The position numbers were made by a program, and so were the translations under genes. Source: Corynebacterium yonathiae (GTDB taxonomy: Bacteria; Actinomycetota; Actinomycetes; Mycobacteriales; Mycobacteriaceae). Taken from it: DNA of 64,000 nucleotides. The notes under the pieces are model-generated. The model saw only the letters and a program-made list of their open reading frames with translations. It ran no database searches and had not been told where the DNA came from. Every line of letters starts with the position of its first letter. Position 1 is the first letter of the stretch. The stretch spans positions 40,395 to 104,394 of the forward strand of contig NZ_JAKMUZ010000008.1 of assembly GCF_027570195.1 (NCBI RefSeq). The letters are read 5' to 3'. Positions 34,388-42,945 of this stretch are shown here, in pieces.

Positions 34388-37300
34388 GTGCGTACCCTCC
34401 GCGGGCGGCTCGCCCGCCCCTACCCGCTGGGGATCCTTGCCCTAGCGCTCATCCTCCTCGTGCAGCCATGGGGGTTGACAGCTGCCGATACCAAACATGA
34501 TTTAGCGGCCAATCCGCTGCACTTTCTCCGCGGGGCGCTTAACGCCTATACGGACACCTTTACCCTGGGCCAGCTGCAAAATCAGGCCTATGGCTACCTC
34601 TTTCCCCAGGGGCCATTTTTCGTTTTAACCCAGCCGCTGCCCGATTGGGTAGCCCAGCGCCTGTGGTGGCTGCTGGTTTTAAGCGTCGGTTTTATCGGCT
34701 TCCATAAGCTCGCCTGCAAGGTAGGCCTGCGCGGCTGGTGGGTCTGGGTGGCGGCGATGCTCTACGCGCTCTCACCTCGCGCGCTTTCTACCCTGACTGC
34801 CATTTCTTCCGAGACTTGGCCGGTCATGCTCGCTCCCTGGGTCATACTGCCTTTCCTCAATGCCAAGCTCACCTGGCGCGATGCCGCCGCAGCCACCATC
34901 CCCGTGGCTCTTATGGGCGCGGTCAATGCCACAGCCACCATCGCGGCTTGTACCCCGGCGGCAATAATCCTGCTCTACCGCCGCGCACTCAAACCCGGCG
35001 CGGCCTGGCTTCTAGGGTGCCTAGCGGTATCGGCCTGGTGGATCGGCCCGCTTATCGTACTAGGCCGCTATGCCCCGCCGTTTACGGAATTTATCGAATC
35101 CGCACGTGTAACCACACGCTGGCTCAACCTGCCAGAAATCCTGCGCGGAACCACAAGCTGGACTCCCTTTGTCGATACCGAGCGCGTTGCCGGCTATGAG
35201 CTCGCCACCGAATCCTTCTTCGTGCTGGCCACCATGGGCATAGCGGCTATCGGTATCTATGGACTCACCAAACTGCCGCGCGTGTGGTCCGTCGTGTTGG
35301 TAGTGGGCATCGCGGTGCTGGGCTGCCAGGCGGGGTGGTACCTCGATGCGCTCGATGGCCCGCTGGCCGCGCTGCGCAACCTGCATAAATTCGATCCGCT
35401 GGTGCGCATCCCGCTGCTTTTGGGCGTCGCGCGCGCCTGCGCGCACCTGCCGCTACCGCGCAGCTTGCGGCCTACCAAGAAGCAGACGGTAGGCGCGCTG
35501 ACCCTACTCTTGTGCATTGCGGTGGTCTCCCCAGCATGGTCGCAACGCTTGCTGCCGCTGGGGGCGTATAAGGAGGTTCCCTCCTACTGGCACGAGGCCA
35601 CGGATTTTATCAATACCCACGCCGCCGATACCCGCACCCTTATCTACCCAGAGGCGTCCTTTGCCCGGCAGACCTGGGGGTGGACGCGCGATGAGCCGAC
35701 CCAGCCGCTGCTCGATGTCCCTTGGGCCGTACGCGATGCCATTCCACTCGTGCCCCCAGAGGCTATCCGTGGGCTCGACGGCGTGATGGCCGCGCTCAAG
35801 GAGGACCCGGCCACCGGCGTACGTTCCCTTCAACGCCTCGGCATCGGTGCAGTCATGGTGCGCCACGATCTCTTCACCGGTGAGGACGAGGCCCTAGCTA
35901 GTAAATTTGGCGGCGAAGTCCACCGCTTCGGCGAGGTCGATGTCATCTTGCTCAACCACACCGGCATGTCCTTAGGACCCACAGACCCAGTCCGTGTGGC
36001 CGGCGGCGGAGAAGCCTTGGCGTTTCTCGACGCCCACTTTGGCCCCACCACCCGCCAGCTCGTCGATCGCGATGCAGATATCGTCACCGATACCCCGACG
36101 CTCACGGACCGCAACTACGGCACCCTCGATGGCCCCATCTCCGCGCCCCTGGCTGCGGACGACCCCAGCCACGTGAATAACCGTCTGCGCGATTATCCCT
36201 CTGCAGGCCCTCTTACCCGGGTCGAGACCCACGGTGGTTCTGTGGCGGTTTCTTCCTCTGCGGCCGATGCCACGGCCTTTGGCGGTGCCCAACCGCACAA
36301 GTCCGCCACGGCCGCAGTGGACGGGGAGAACTCCACCGCCTGGTGGCCCGCGCCGGGCGATGACTCCGGATGGATTGAGCTGCGCGGTCATTTCACCCAA
36401 CCGCAACTAAAGCTCATGGCTACCAGCGCCACCACTGTAACCGTGCGCTCCGGCAGTGCCGCGGTGGACGTGGATCTCAAGCCTTTCCATGCGCAGGAGG
36501 TCCGCGTTCCCGGTGGCGATACCGAGGCCATTCGTGTGGAGTTATCCCACCGCACCGGCATCGCAGAACTTGGTGTGAAGGACCAGCCGGTCGAGCGCGT
36601 AGTGACCGTGCCGGATACCTCACCCAATGTGCACCAATTCTTTTTCCAGCAAATGCTGCAGGATACCGGCGTGCTCATCCGCGAGTTCACGGCGCCGCGC
36701 CCCATGCGGGTGACGGTGGATTCCACCAAGCCGGTGCTTATCGACGCCCACCGCTACTCCCCCGGCGATTCCCTCACCCTGAGCCCTGGCACGCACCGCG
36801 TGCGCACCACTGGGTCATGGGTGAGCCTTCGCGAGGAGGGCTGGAGCCCAGCAGGTGCCTCGGAGCCCACCGGGTACTCGATTAAAGCCGCAGATGAGGA
36901 GAGGCTCTTGGTCACTGGTCGCGCCTTTAATAAGGGCCTGCGCGGGTATTTGGACAATGAAGAGCTCACCCCACGCGAGATCGATGCCGCCACCCAAGCT
37001 TTTGTCATTCCGGCCGGTCGCTCCGGCGATTTCCGCATGACCTTTAGCGCCCAACCGATCTACCGCGCCACCCTCCTCTTCGGCGGTGCCTTGGGATTGC
37101 TCACCCTCGGCCTGTGCCTCCTAGCGGCCGCGCGCCGCCCGTCCCAGCCCGCCTGGCGCGCACCGCGCGGGGGCGCTACCTCGGCCGCCGTGGCACTTAT
37201 TGCACTGGCCCTTACCGGCTGGCAGGCCGCAGTGGCGGCCGTGGCCGCCTGGTTGGTAGTGCGCTGGACCACCATCCCGCGTGCCTACCTCGCCTCCGGT

Positions 37301-37456
37301 GTAGTTGCTGCGGCCGGGGCCATCCTCGCCCGCGCGCCATGGACCTCGGGCTCCTATGCTGGCGATTCGCCTCTGCTTAGCTGCTTGTGTGCCGCGGGCG
37401 TGGCCTGTCTTTTCGTCGCCGACCGAGGAGAAGATCCCGGCCGGGACGCTCGATGA
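34388..37456 (+). CDS. aftD: Arabinofuranosyltransferase AftD
   Basis: 1022 residues, GTG start. A large GT-C membrane glycosyltransferase with about 9-11 N-terminal helices, a DUF3367-type region, an extended extracytoplasmic domain (about 500-860, with discoidin/carbohydrate-binding-like segments such as STAWWPAPGDDSGWIELRG) and two or three C-terminal helices. AftD adds alpha-1,3-linked arabinofuranose branches in arabinogalactan and lipoarabinomannan. It is close in size to corynebacterial AftD and shorter than the ~1400-residue mycobacterial protein. Synteny with Rv0236c supports the call. Confidence 0.85.
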   Translation: MRTLRGRLARPYPLGILALALILLVQPWGLTAADTKHDLAANPLHFLRGALNAYTDTFTLGQLQNQAYGYLFPQGPFFVLTQPLPDWVAQRLWWLLVLSVGFIGFHKLACKVGLRGWWVWVAAMLYALSPRALSTLTAISSETWPVMLAPWVILPFLNAKLTWRDAAAATIPVALMGAVNATATIAACTPAAIILLYRRALKPGAAWLLGCLAVSAWWIGPLIVLGRYAPPFTEFIESARVTTRWLNLPEILRGTTSWTPFVDTERVAGYELATESFFVLATMGIAAIGIYGLTKLPRVWSVVLVVGIAVLGCQAGWYLDALDGPLAALRNLHKFDPLVRIPLLLGVARACAHLPLPRSLRPTKKQTVGALTLLLCIAVVSPAWSQRLLPLGAYKEVPSYWHEATDFINTHAADTRTLIYPEASFARQTWGWTRDEPTQPLLDVPWAVRDAIPLVPPEAIRGLDGVMAALKEDPATGVRSLQRLGIGAVMVRHDLFTGEDEALASKFGGEVHRFGEVDVILLNHTGMSLGPTDPVRVAGGGEALAFLDAHFGPTTRQLVDRDADIVTDTPTLTDRNYGTLDGPISAPLAADDPSHVNNRLRDYPSAGPLTRVETHGGSVAVSSSAADATAFGGAQPHKSATAAVDGENSTAWWPAPGDDSGWIELRGHFTQPQLKLMATSATTVTVRSGSAAVDVDLKPFHAQEVRVPGGDTEAIRVELSHRTGIAELGVKDQPVERVVTVPDTSPNVHQFFFQQMLQDTGVLIREFTAPRPMRVTVDSTKPVLIDAHRYSPGDSLTLSPGTHRVRTTGSWVSLREEGWSPAGASEPTGYSIKAADEERLLVTGRAFNKGLRGYLDNEELTPREIDAATQAFVIPAGRSGDFRMTFSAQPIYRATLLFGGALGLLTLGLCLLAAARRPSQPAWRAPRGGATSAAVALIALALTGWQAAVAAVAAWLVVRWTTIPRAYLASGVVAAAGAILARAPWTSGSYAGDSPLLSCLCAAGVACLFVADRGEDPGRDAR

Positions 37457-38537
37457 GCGTATAGCTAGCGGCCGAAACCACCACGGTACCCACCACCGTA
37501 ACGGCCAGAATGACCCAAAAGTCCAAGGGCTTCCCGCTAAAGAGCGGCACCCCGGTAAGGGGAAAGGCCACTCCCAAGATGGCCACATGCCATAAGAAAA
37601 TGGAATAGGACCATGTACCCAGTGCCTGCATGAGTGGGCTGGTCAACCAGGACTCCTTCTGCGGGGCGAGTGCCACCGGCACCACCACGAATGCGGCAAA
37701 GACCGCTCCCGCCACGATACGGCGGGAAAATTCGCCCGGTTCTGGATGCACTAGGTCCTGCGGCCCAAACCACTCACGGCTAGCAATCCACAGCACCACA
37801 GCCGCCGCGAGCCACCACGCCCAGCGCGGCCGTAGCACGCGCTGCATGCGCCGGCTAATGCCGGCTTCTTCGTATTCGGCAGCCAGTATTCCCACGGCAA
37901 ACCACGAGGCATACGCCGGCGGCCAGATCTGCGAGTTAACCTGGTCCTTGGCGTAATCAGCTACAAAGGGCACGAATCCCCACGCCCAGCTGAGTACTCC
38001 TGCCAAGGCAATGGCGGCAATGCGCCAGCGCCGCGGCAGCGTTTCAAGCAGCCACACCAGCACAGGCAATAAGAGATAAAAGAAGAATTCCACGCACAGC
38101 GACCACAGGTGGGTAAGACCTGGGGCTAATCCATCCACCACATAAATCTGCGTGGAAGTAAGGTTGCTCAGCAGTTGGGTGAGGGTGAGTGAGTGGGCTT
38201 CGGGAAGCAGGAGCATCACCGCCACCACGCAGGCATAATAGGTAGGTAAAAGGCGCGCCACACGTGAGCGCGCGTAGCCGGCTAAGGTGTGCAAGCCGCG
38301 GCGGCGCCACAAGAGGAACGCGCTGAGCGCAAAGAAGACGGCGACAAAAAAGTCGAAGCGCCCGGCAAACCCCCACCCGGTTCCGGTTTGAAAAGACACG
38401 TGGGTGACAATGATTCCAAGAGAGGCGACCGCGCGTAGACCGTCTAGCTCCGGCAGATGCTGGGGTACGCTTTTCACAGATGCCTGCGGCTGCACGCTTG
38501 CTCCTAACCCCGGATCGACCTGAAACTGATTGGACAT
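37377..38537 (-). CDS. tmaT: Acyltransferase 3 family protein, TmaT-like
   Basis: 386 residues from the ATG reading MSNQFQV; a GTG at 38475-38477 is an alternative start. About ten transmembrane helices. Family motifs: LDGLRAVASLGIIVTHV (containing the R-H pair of acyltransferase 3), then FALSAFLLWRR. In C. glutamicum the orthologous position holds TmaT, which acetylates trehalose monocorynomycolate before export; Rv0228 is the mycobacterial counterpart. Assignment rests on family plus gene order. The 3' end overlaps the end of convergent aftD by 80 bp. Confidence 0.7.
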   Translation of the reverse strand: MSNQFQVDPGLGASVQPQASVKSVPQHLPELDGLRAVASLGIIVTHVSFQTGTGWGFAGRFDFFVAVFFALSAFLLWRRRGLHTLAGYARSRVARLLPTYYACVVAVMLLLPEAHSLTLTQLLSNLTSTQIYVVDGLAPGLTHLWSLCVEFFFYLLLPVLVWLLETLPRRWRIAAIALAGVLSWAWGFVPFVADYAKDQVNSQIWPPAYASWFAVGILAAEYEEAGISRRMQRVLRPRWAWWLAAAVVLWIASREWFGPQDLVHPEPGEFSRRIVAGAVFAAFVVVPVALAPQKESWLTSPLMQALGTWSYSIFLWHVAILGVAFPLTGVPLFSGKPLDFWVILAVTVVGTVVVSAASYTLIERPGRDLLLGRRRKDRPRPRHTSS

Positions 38538-38546
38538 ATTACTGCA

Positions 38547-39701
38547 ATGAAACGCTACCTTTGGCCACGCTCGCCACTGGCGTGGGTTGTCATTGCCGCC
38601 GTCATTTTCTTGGTGCTGGGCACTGTGGTGCCGCCGCTGTATAACAATCAGACTCGGCCGCTCGCCTTCGACCAAAACATCGACACTGTCACTGCACCGT
38701 CCGCCGGCGTGTGGATGGAAACACCCGCCTTCATCACCAACGCCAAGGCAACAGGCGATAGTAACGACCCGCAGTGCCAAGAAAAGCAAGCCCCGATATG
38801 GTGCTACCTGCACCATGACCTGCTTACTATCGAGCGCAATACCGCCACCTCTGAGGTGGAGGAAGATGATGCGCTCGCTAATTCCGATTCGCTCTCTCGC
38901 CTGCTCGTCGGCGATACTCCCCTCGCCCAAATCACCGAGCATTCCGTTTTGAACCGCGAATCCACCTACCCTGTAGCCGCCCCAAAGGATAAATGGCAAC
39001 TTATCCTACCGGCACTCGATATCGGCATGGCCCGTACTGATTTCGAACGCGATGGAATCAACTACTTCTTCCCCTCCGGTACTGAGCAGCGCTCTTACCC
39101 CTTTTTCGACCTCGCGACGCAATTCTCCACACCGGTGGACTTCACCACGACGGAAACGCTCGATGGTATCCCCACCTATTCTTTCCACCACGACATCCAG
39201 CCCACTTCCTTGGCTGATATGCGCAAAAACATCACCACCGAGGTCGATACCGGAAACGGCAATAAGCAACTAGCAGCTAAGGACTTCCGCATCTCTGGGC
39301 CGGCGAAGCGGTTCTACGACGAAGATTCGCGCGAGCTCCTCGGCTTGGATCCCGATGACCGGGTCACAGTGGAGCCTTTCTACACCATCGGCCGCGATAT
39401 CTCCGTAGAACCCACTACCGGGACCATGGTGGATCTGCGCGAGAACATCAAAATCTTCTTTGCGGCGGACGAAAAGCAGGCCGGCACCATGGTGGCGAAT
39501 AACGATACTGAGGATCGCTCCATCTTCGCCGCCGATATGCGCTGGTCCGATGAGACCCGCGAGGAGCGCCTCGATGAGGTGCGCCCGGTCATCCGGACCA
39601 TTCGTGCCTTGATGGTGGTCGGCTGGGCAGGCAAGGCCATCGGCGTAGGCCTTTTGCTCTGTGCCGCCTATATGTACATGCGCCGCCATCGTGAAGGCTA
39701 G
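38547..39701 (+). CDS. DUF3068 membrane protein
   Basis: 384 residues: an N-terminal helix (about 12-33), a large extracytoplasmic domain and a C-terminal helix (about 352-374). The pattern matches DUF3068 (Rv0227c-like), sometimes called the PorA family in databases; it is unrelated to the 45-residue C. glutamicum PorA channel. Likely part of envelope lipid handling, given its neighbours. The ATG is only 9 bp from the divergent TmaT start. Its end overlaps the next gene by 11 bp. Confidence 0.8.
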   Translation: MKRYLWPRSPLAWVVIAAVIFLVLGTVVPPLYNNQTRPLAFDQNIDTVTAPSAGVWMETPAFITNAKATGDSNDPQCQEKQAPIWCYLHHDLLTIERNTATSEVEEDDALANSDSLSRLLVGDTPLAQITEHSVLNRESTYPVAAPKDKWQLILPALDIGMARTDFERDGINYFFPSGTEQRSYPFFDLATQFSTPVDFTTTETLDGIPTYSFHHDIQPTSLADMRKNITTEVDTGNGNKQLAAKDFRISGPAKRFYDEDSRELLGLDPDDRVTVEPFYTIGRDISVEPTTGTMVDLRENIKIFFAADEKQAGTMVANNDTEDRSIFAADMRWSDETREERLDEVRPVIRTIRALMVVGWAGKAIGVGLLLCAAYMYMRRHREG

Positions 39702-41109
39702 GCGTCTTTTACTCTTCGCCTGGGGCACTGCCCTCGTGGCCGCGGTGTGCTGGCCCTTCGCCCTGCCCGGCGAGTTCTTATGGCGCGATATGGCGCTAGT
39801 GAACCATCCGGCGCTTTCTCCCTCTGCCTTTGGCGGAGGAAGCTTACCCGCCCGCAACGCGCCACAGGACGGCTTCCTCGCGTTAGTAGGTGGCGCGTGG
39901 GCGGCCCGGGTGCTGATTTTTGCCGCTGCTGCGTCCTCCGCGCTCACCGCGGCGCGCTGGGCGCGCTCCACTGCTGCCGCGGTGAGCGCGATGGCGGTGG
40001 CGGTGGCCAATCCTTTCGTCATCGAACGACTCCTCCAAGGACAGTGGTCACTTGCTGTGGCCGCGTGGCTGCTCCCGGTCATCGCGTGGGCAGGAAAGCG
40101 ACACAGCTTTGTGGCCTGGCTGGCCATGTGGGGTGCTTCGCTCACCCCTACTGGCGGGCTTTTTGCTCTAGTGACCGCGGCGGTGAGCTGCCGCAAGCGG
40201 GTGGCGCTCGGCGGTGTGGTTCTGTGCTTGCCGTGGGCCATTCCAGGCATGTTCTATCCCGCTGCGCCCGGCGATACAGCTGCAGCGGTGGCCGCGTTTG
40301 CCCCGCGAGCCGAAGAGCACGTCGGAACTGGCGGCGCGCTTCTGCGCTTAGGCGGCATCTGGAATGCAGAGGCAGCCATCGGGTTCGCGGTATACGGTGT
40401 CATTGTGGCAATCATCGCCCTGCTCGGGGCGTGGCGGGTTCCCGCTCGGCTGAGCCTACTGGCAGCTATTGGTCTTGGCGGGGCGGTGTTTTTCTGGCTG
40501 GTTCCGGGCGCGTTGGTGTGGTCCATCGATCACGTGCCAGGGGCGGCGCTACTGCGCGATAGCGGAAAGCTAACCATGTTGGCATTGCCGCTGTACGTAG
40601 CCTCGCTGGGTGCGCTGCCGAACCTGCCGGCGACACTAGCCACCGTGGCCGCAGCCGTGCAGCTGCTTCCGGTTCCGGGGCGGCTGGCAGTACTCACACC
40701 GCGGGATACGGGAGTAGATATGCAGCTGGTACGCGATATTGACGGCCGCGTGGCCTTCTTTCCGGAACGCGCCAACCTCGTGGAGGTGCCTGGCGGTGTG
40801 GCCGTAGATCCCTATTCCAAGGCGGTCGCCATGGTCGAATCGGGAGAATTGAGTGTGGACGGGGCCGTGGTGGATCAAGCCTCGCCGCAGTACCGGGCGG
40901 CGCTGCGTGCATGGGAAGGGCGCGATATGAACCGCTTGGAGCAGATAGGCGTCGGTGTGGTCGTGGTCGACGGCGCCATAGTCGCGGAAACGGATGCGCC
41001 ACGGCCGCAGGTTCCGTGGGCGCTTACTGCGTTGTGGATGGTTTGTCCGCTACTAGCCTTTGCAGCAATTCCGCGAATTGCTCGCCGGTCTTCTCCCACG
41101 AGAAGCTAG
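39691..41109 (+). CDS. Polytopic membrane protein (Rv0226c-like)
   Basis: 472 residues from a GTG that overlaps the DUF3068 gene, indicating coupling. About ten transmembrane helices rich in Ala, Leu and Val up to residue 340, then a short soluble domain (about 345-455) and a final hydrophobic stretch. The layout resembles a GT-C-like or other lipid-glycan membrane protein, but I see no catalytic motif. Position matches Rv0226c. The last 86 bp overlap the 3' end of the convergent glycosyltransferase. Confidence 0.7.
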   Translation: MKARRLLLFAWGTALVAAVCWPFALPGEFLWRDMALVNHPALSPSAFGGGSLPARNAPQDGFLALVGGAWAARVLIFAAAASSALTAARWARSTAAAVSAMAVAVANPFVIERLLQGQWSLAVAAWLLPVIAWAGKRHSFVAWLAMWGASLTPTGGLFALVTAAVSCRKRVALGGVVLCLPWAIPGMFYPAAPGDTAAAVAAFAPRAEEHVGTGGALLRLGGIWNAEAAIGFAVYGVIVAIIALLGAWRVPARLSLLAAIGLGGAVFFWLVPGALVWSIDHVPGAALLRDSGKLTMLALPLYVASLGALPNLPATLATVAAAVQLLPVPGRLAVLTPRDTGVDMQLVRDIDGRVAFFPERANLVEVPGGVAVDPYSKAVAMVESGELSVDGAVVDQASPQYRAALRAWEGRDMNRLEQIGVGVVVVDGAIVAETDAPRPQVPWALTALWMVCPLLAFAAIPRIARRSSPTRS

Positions 41110-42133
41110 CGGCAAAGTCGCGCGCGTTGGAGCCGAGGGTACGGCGTAAGGGGGCATCGGCAAGCAGCTGCTTGGTGGCCGCGACGAAGTCTTCCTCGCG
41201 CTCTACTAGGATGCCAGTCTCACCATTGATGACGCTGTCACGCAGGCCAAATGTATAGCCGACGGAGGGCACCCCATGTTGGGCGGCCTCCATCACTGCC
41301 AAGCCCCATCCCTCTTTTCGGGAGGGCATGAGCAGCGCGTCGGCACGGGCAAGCAGGGCATGCTTATAATCCTCGGTCACCTGACCGCGAAAGCGCACGC
41401 GATCGCTGACTCCATGCTCCTCGGCATAGGCACGCAGATTAGCCTCCCACCAGCCAGAGCCAATGACATCCAGAACCGCGCCCGGCGTCTGCGCCACCGT
41501 ATCCATGGCGTGCTCAATCTGCTTATGCGGCACCAGGCGCGAGAGCGTTACCAAATGTATCTCAGCCTCTCGCTCCAAGGAAGGCACATGATCCGGAACC
41601 GGGTCCAGACCATTGGCAATAATGTGCGCACCCTTAATTCCCAGCGCCTCCAAATCCTCGCGGGAGGCCTCGGAAACGGTGACATAAGGAGCGCCGCGAT
41701 ACACTCGCGGAGCCACCCGGGACTCAAGGAACCAACCAAGCCGACCTAGGAGGGGGCCTGCCACCGGCCACTGCTCGCGATGACAATGGTGGGTAAGCAG
41801 CACCGTCGGTGCTCCCGATACCAGGCGGGCGAAGAAAGGAATGCCGTTTTGGGTATCGATGACCGCATCCACGCCGCGCAGATCACCCAGTCCCACACGG
41901 CCGGCCAGCATCGCCGCCCACGCGCGTGGATACACACCGAACTTGGCGCCACCACGGCTATAGCGCACGCCGTCGCGCACCTCCCGGCGCGCGGCATTCA
42001 TGTGCTTGGAGGTGCGAAAGACCACCTCGTGGCCCTGCGCCGCGAGGTATTCGCCCACGCGCTCCAAGTAGCGCTCCGAGCCGCCTCCTTGCGGGTGGGT
42101 GGAATCGCGCCAGCATAGTAAAAGAATCTTCAT
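41024..42133 (-). CDS. Family 4 glycosyltransferase (Rv0225-like)
   Basis: 369 residues, GT-B fold. An N-terminal acceptor domain (LLLCWRDSTHPQGGGSERYLERVG) and a C-terminal nucleotide-sugar domain with VTLSRLVPHKQIEHAM and the EX7E motif in SRKEGWGLAVMEAAQHGVPSVGY. It transfers a sugar from an NDP- or GDP-donor to an unknown acceptor. Sitting between a membrane protein and MtrP in the TMM-transport neighbourhood, it may modify an envelope glycolipid. The start is 24 bp from the divergent mtrP start. Confidence 0.85.
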   Translation of the reverse strand: MKILLLCWRDSTHPQGGGSERYLERVGEYLAAQGHEVVFRTSKHMNAARREVRDGVRYSRGGAKFGVYPRAWAAMLAGRVGLGDLRGVDAVIDTQNGIPFFARLVSGAPTVLLTHHCHREQWPVAGPLLGRLGWFLESRVAPRVYRGAPYVTVSEASREDLEALGIKGAHIIANGLDPVPDHVPSLEREAEIHLVTLSRLVPHKQIEHAMDTVAQTPGAVLDVIGSGWWEANLRAYAEEHGVSDRVRFRGQVTEDYKHALLARADALLMPSRKEGWGLAVMEAAQHGVPSVGYTFGLRDSVINGETGILVEREEDFVAATKQLLADAPLRRTLGSNARDFAASFSWEKTGEQFAELLQRLVADKPSTTQ

Positions 42134-42157
42134 TATGAGGTATTAGCCTAGTGGGTT

Positions 42158-42901
42158 ATGAGACATACCCGCGAGATGGCCACACTGGGCCGCTCCTTTC
42201 AGCTGCTGCGCTCCTTCCGCTTTGAACAGACGCGACCGGAGATTTTCTACGGCGGATTAGCCGAGGATACGGCTGCGCTAGTAGATAACCTCGGCCGCGA
42301 CCTGGGCGTGCCGCTTCCCGGGGCGAGGGTGCTCGATGTGGGCGGCGGACCGGGCTATTTTGCGGATGCTTTTGCCCGGCGCGGCGCCCGCTACGTGGGA
42401 TTAGAGCCAGATGCCGGCGAAATGTCTGCGGCTGACATCCACTTGAGCAACTCAGTGCGCGGGGACGGCACCAACCTACCTTTTGCCGATAGCTCCTTTG
42501 ACGTGGTCTATTCCTCCAACGTGGCCGAGCACATCCCCAACCCTTGGGATATGGGTGAAGAAATTCTGCGCGTAACCCGTCCCGGCGGACTGACCATCCT
42601 GAGCTACACGGTATGGCTCGGCCCCTTTGGCGGCCACGAGACCGGCCTGTGGGAGCACTACATAGGCGGCGAGTTTGCCCGCGATCGCTATACCCGCCGC
42701 CACGGCCATCCGCCCAAGAATGTCTTTGGCACTTCGCTTTTCGACGTCCCCTGTTCCGCCGGCCTCCACTGGGCACAGCGCACCGGCGCACTCAAACTCG
42801 CTTTCCCCCGCTACCACCCCAGCTGGGCTTGGTGGCTAACCCGCGTGCCAGGTGTGCGGGAATTCGCGGTTTCTAACTTGACGCTAGTCCTGCAAAAATA
42901 G
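42158..42901 (+). CDS. mtrP: SAM-dependent methyltransferase, MtrP-like
   Basis: 247 residues. Class I methyltransferase: SAM motif VLDVGGGPGYFADAF near residue 65, then GLEPDAGEM, and DVVYSSNVAEHI (motif IV) near 118. Gene order (GT, then methyltransferase, then pckA) matches C. glutamicum MtrP, required for efficient trehalose mycolate transport, and Rv0224c. The methyl acceptor is unknown. Its stop codon lies in the left arm of the terminator stem. Confidence 0.75.
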   Translation: MRHTREMATLGRSFQLLRSFRFEQTRPEIFYGGLAEDTAALVDNLGRDLGVPLPGARVLDVGGGPGYFADAFARRGARYVGLEPDAGEMSAADIHLSNSVRGDGTNLPFADSSFDVVYSSNVAEHIPNPWDMGEEILRVTRPGGLTILSYTVWLGPFGGHETGLWEHYIGGEFARDRYTRRHGHPPKNVFGTSLFDVPCSAGLHWAQRTGALKLAFPRYHPSWAWWLTRVPGVREFAVSNLTLVLQK

Positions 42902-42932
42902 CACCCAGCAACAGTGCTGTCGCTGGGTGCTA
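42899..42932. terminator. Bidirectional terminator between mtrP and pckA
   Basis: TAGCACCCAGC pairs perfectly with GCTGGGTGCTA; the loop contains a further ACAG/CTGT pairing, giving a long stem. It lies between converging genes and includes the mtrP stop codon. There is no long T-tract. Confidence 0.75.
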
Positions 42933-42945
42933 TTGAACTTAGAGC

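Noticed and set aside
38547..39701. DUF3068 protein as the PorA cell-wall channel
   Set aside because: The database family name is misleading; this is a 384-residue two-helix protein, unrelated in size and sequence to the 45-residue PorA of C. glutamicum.
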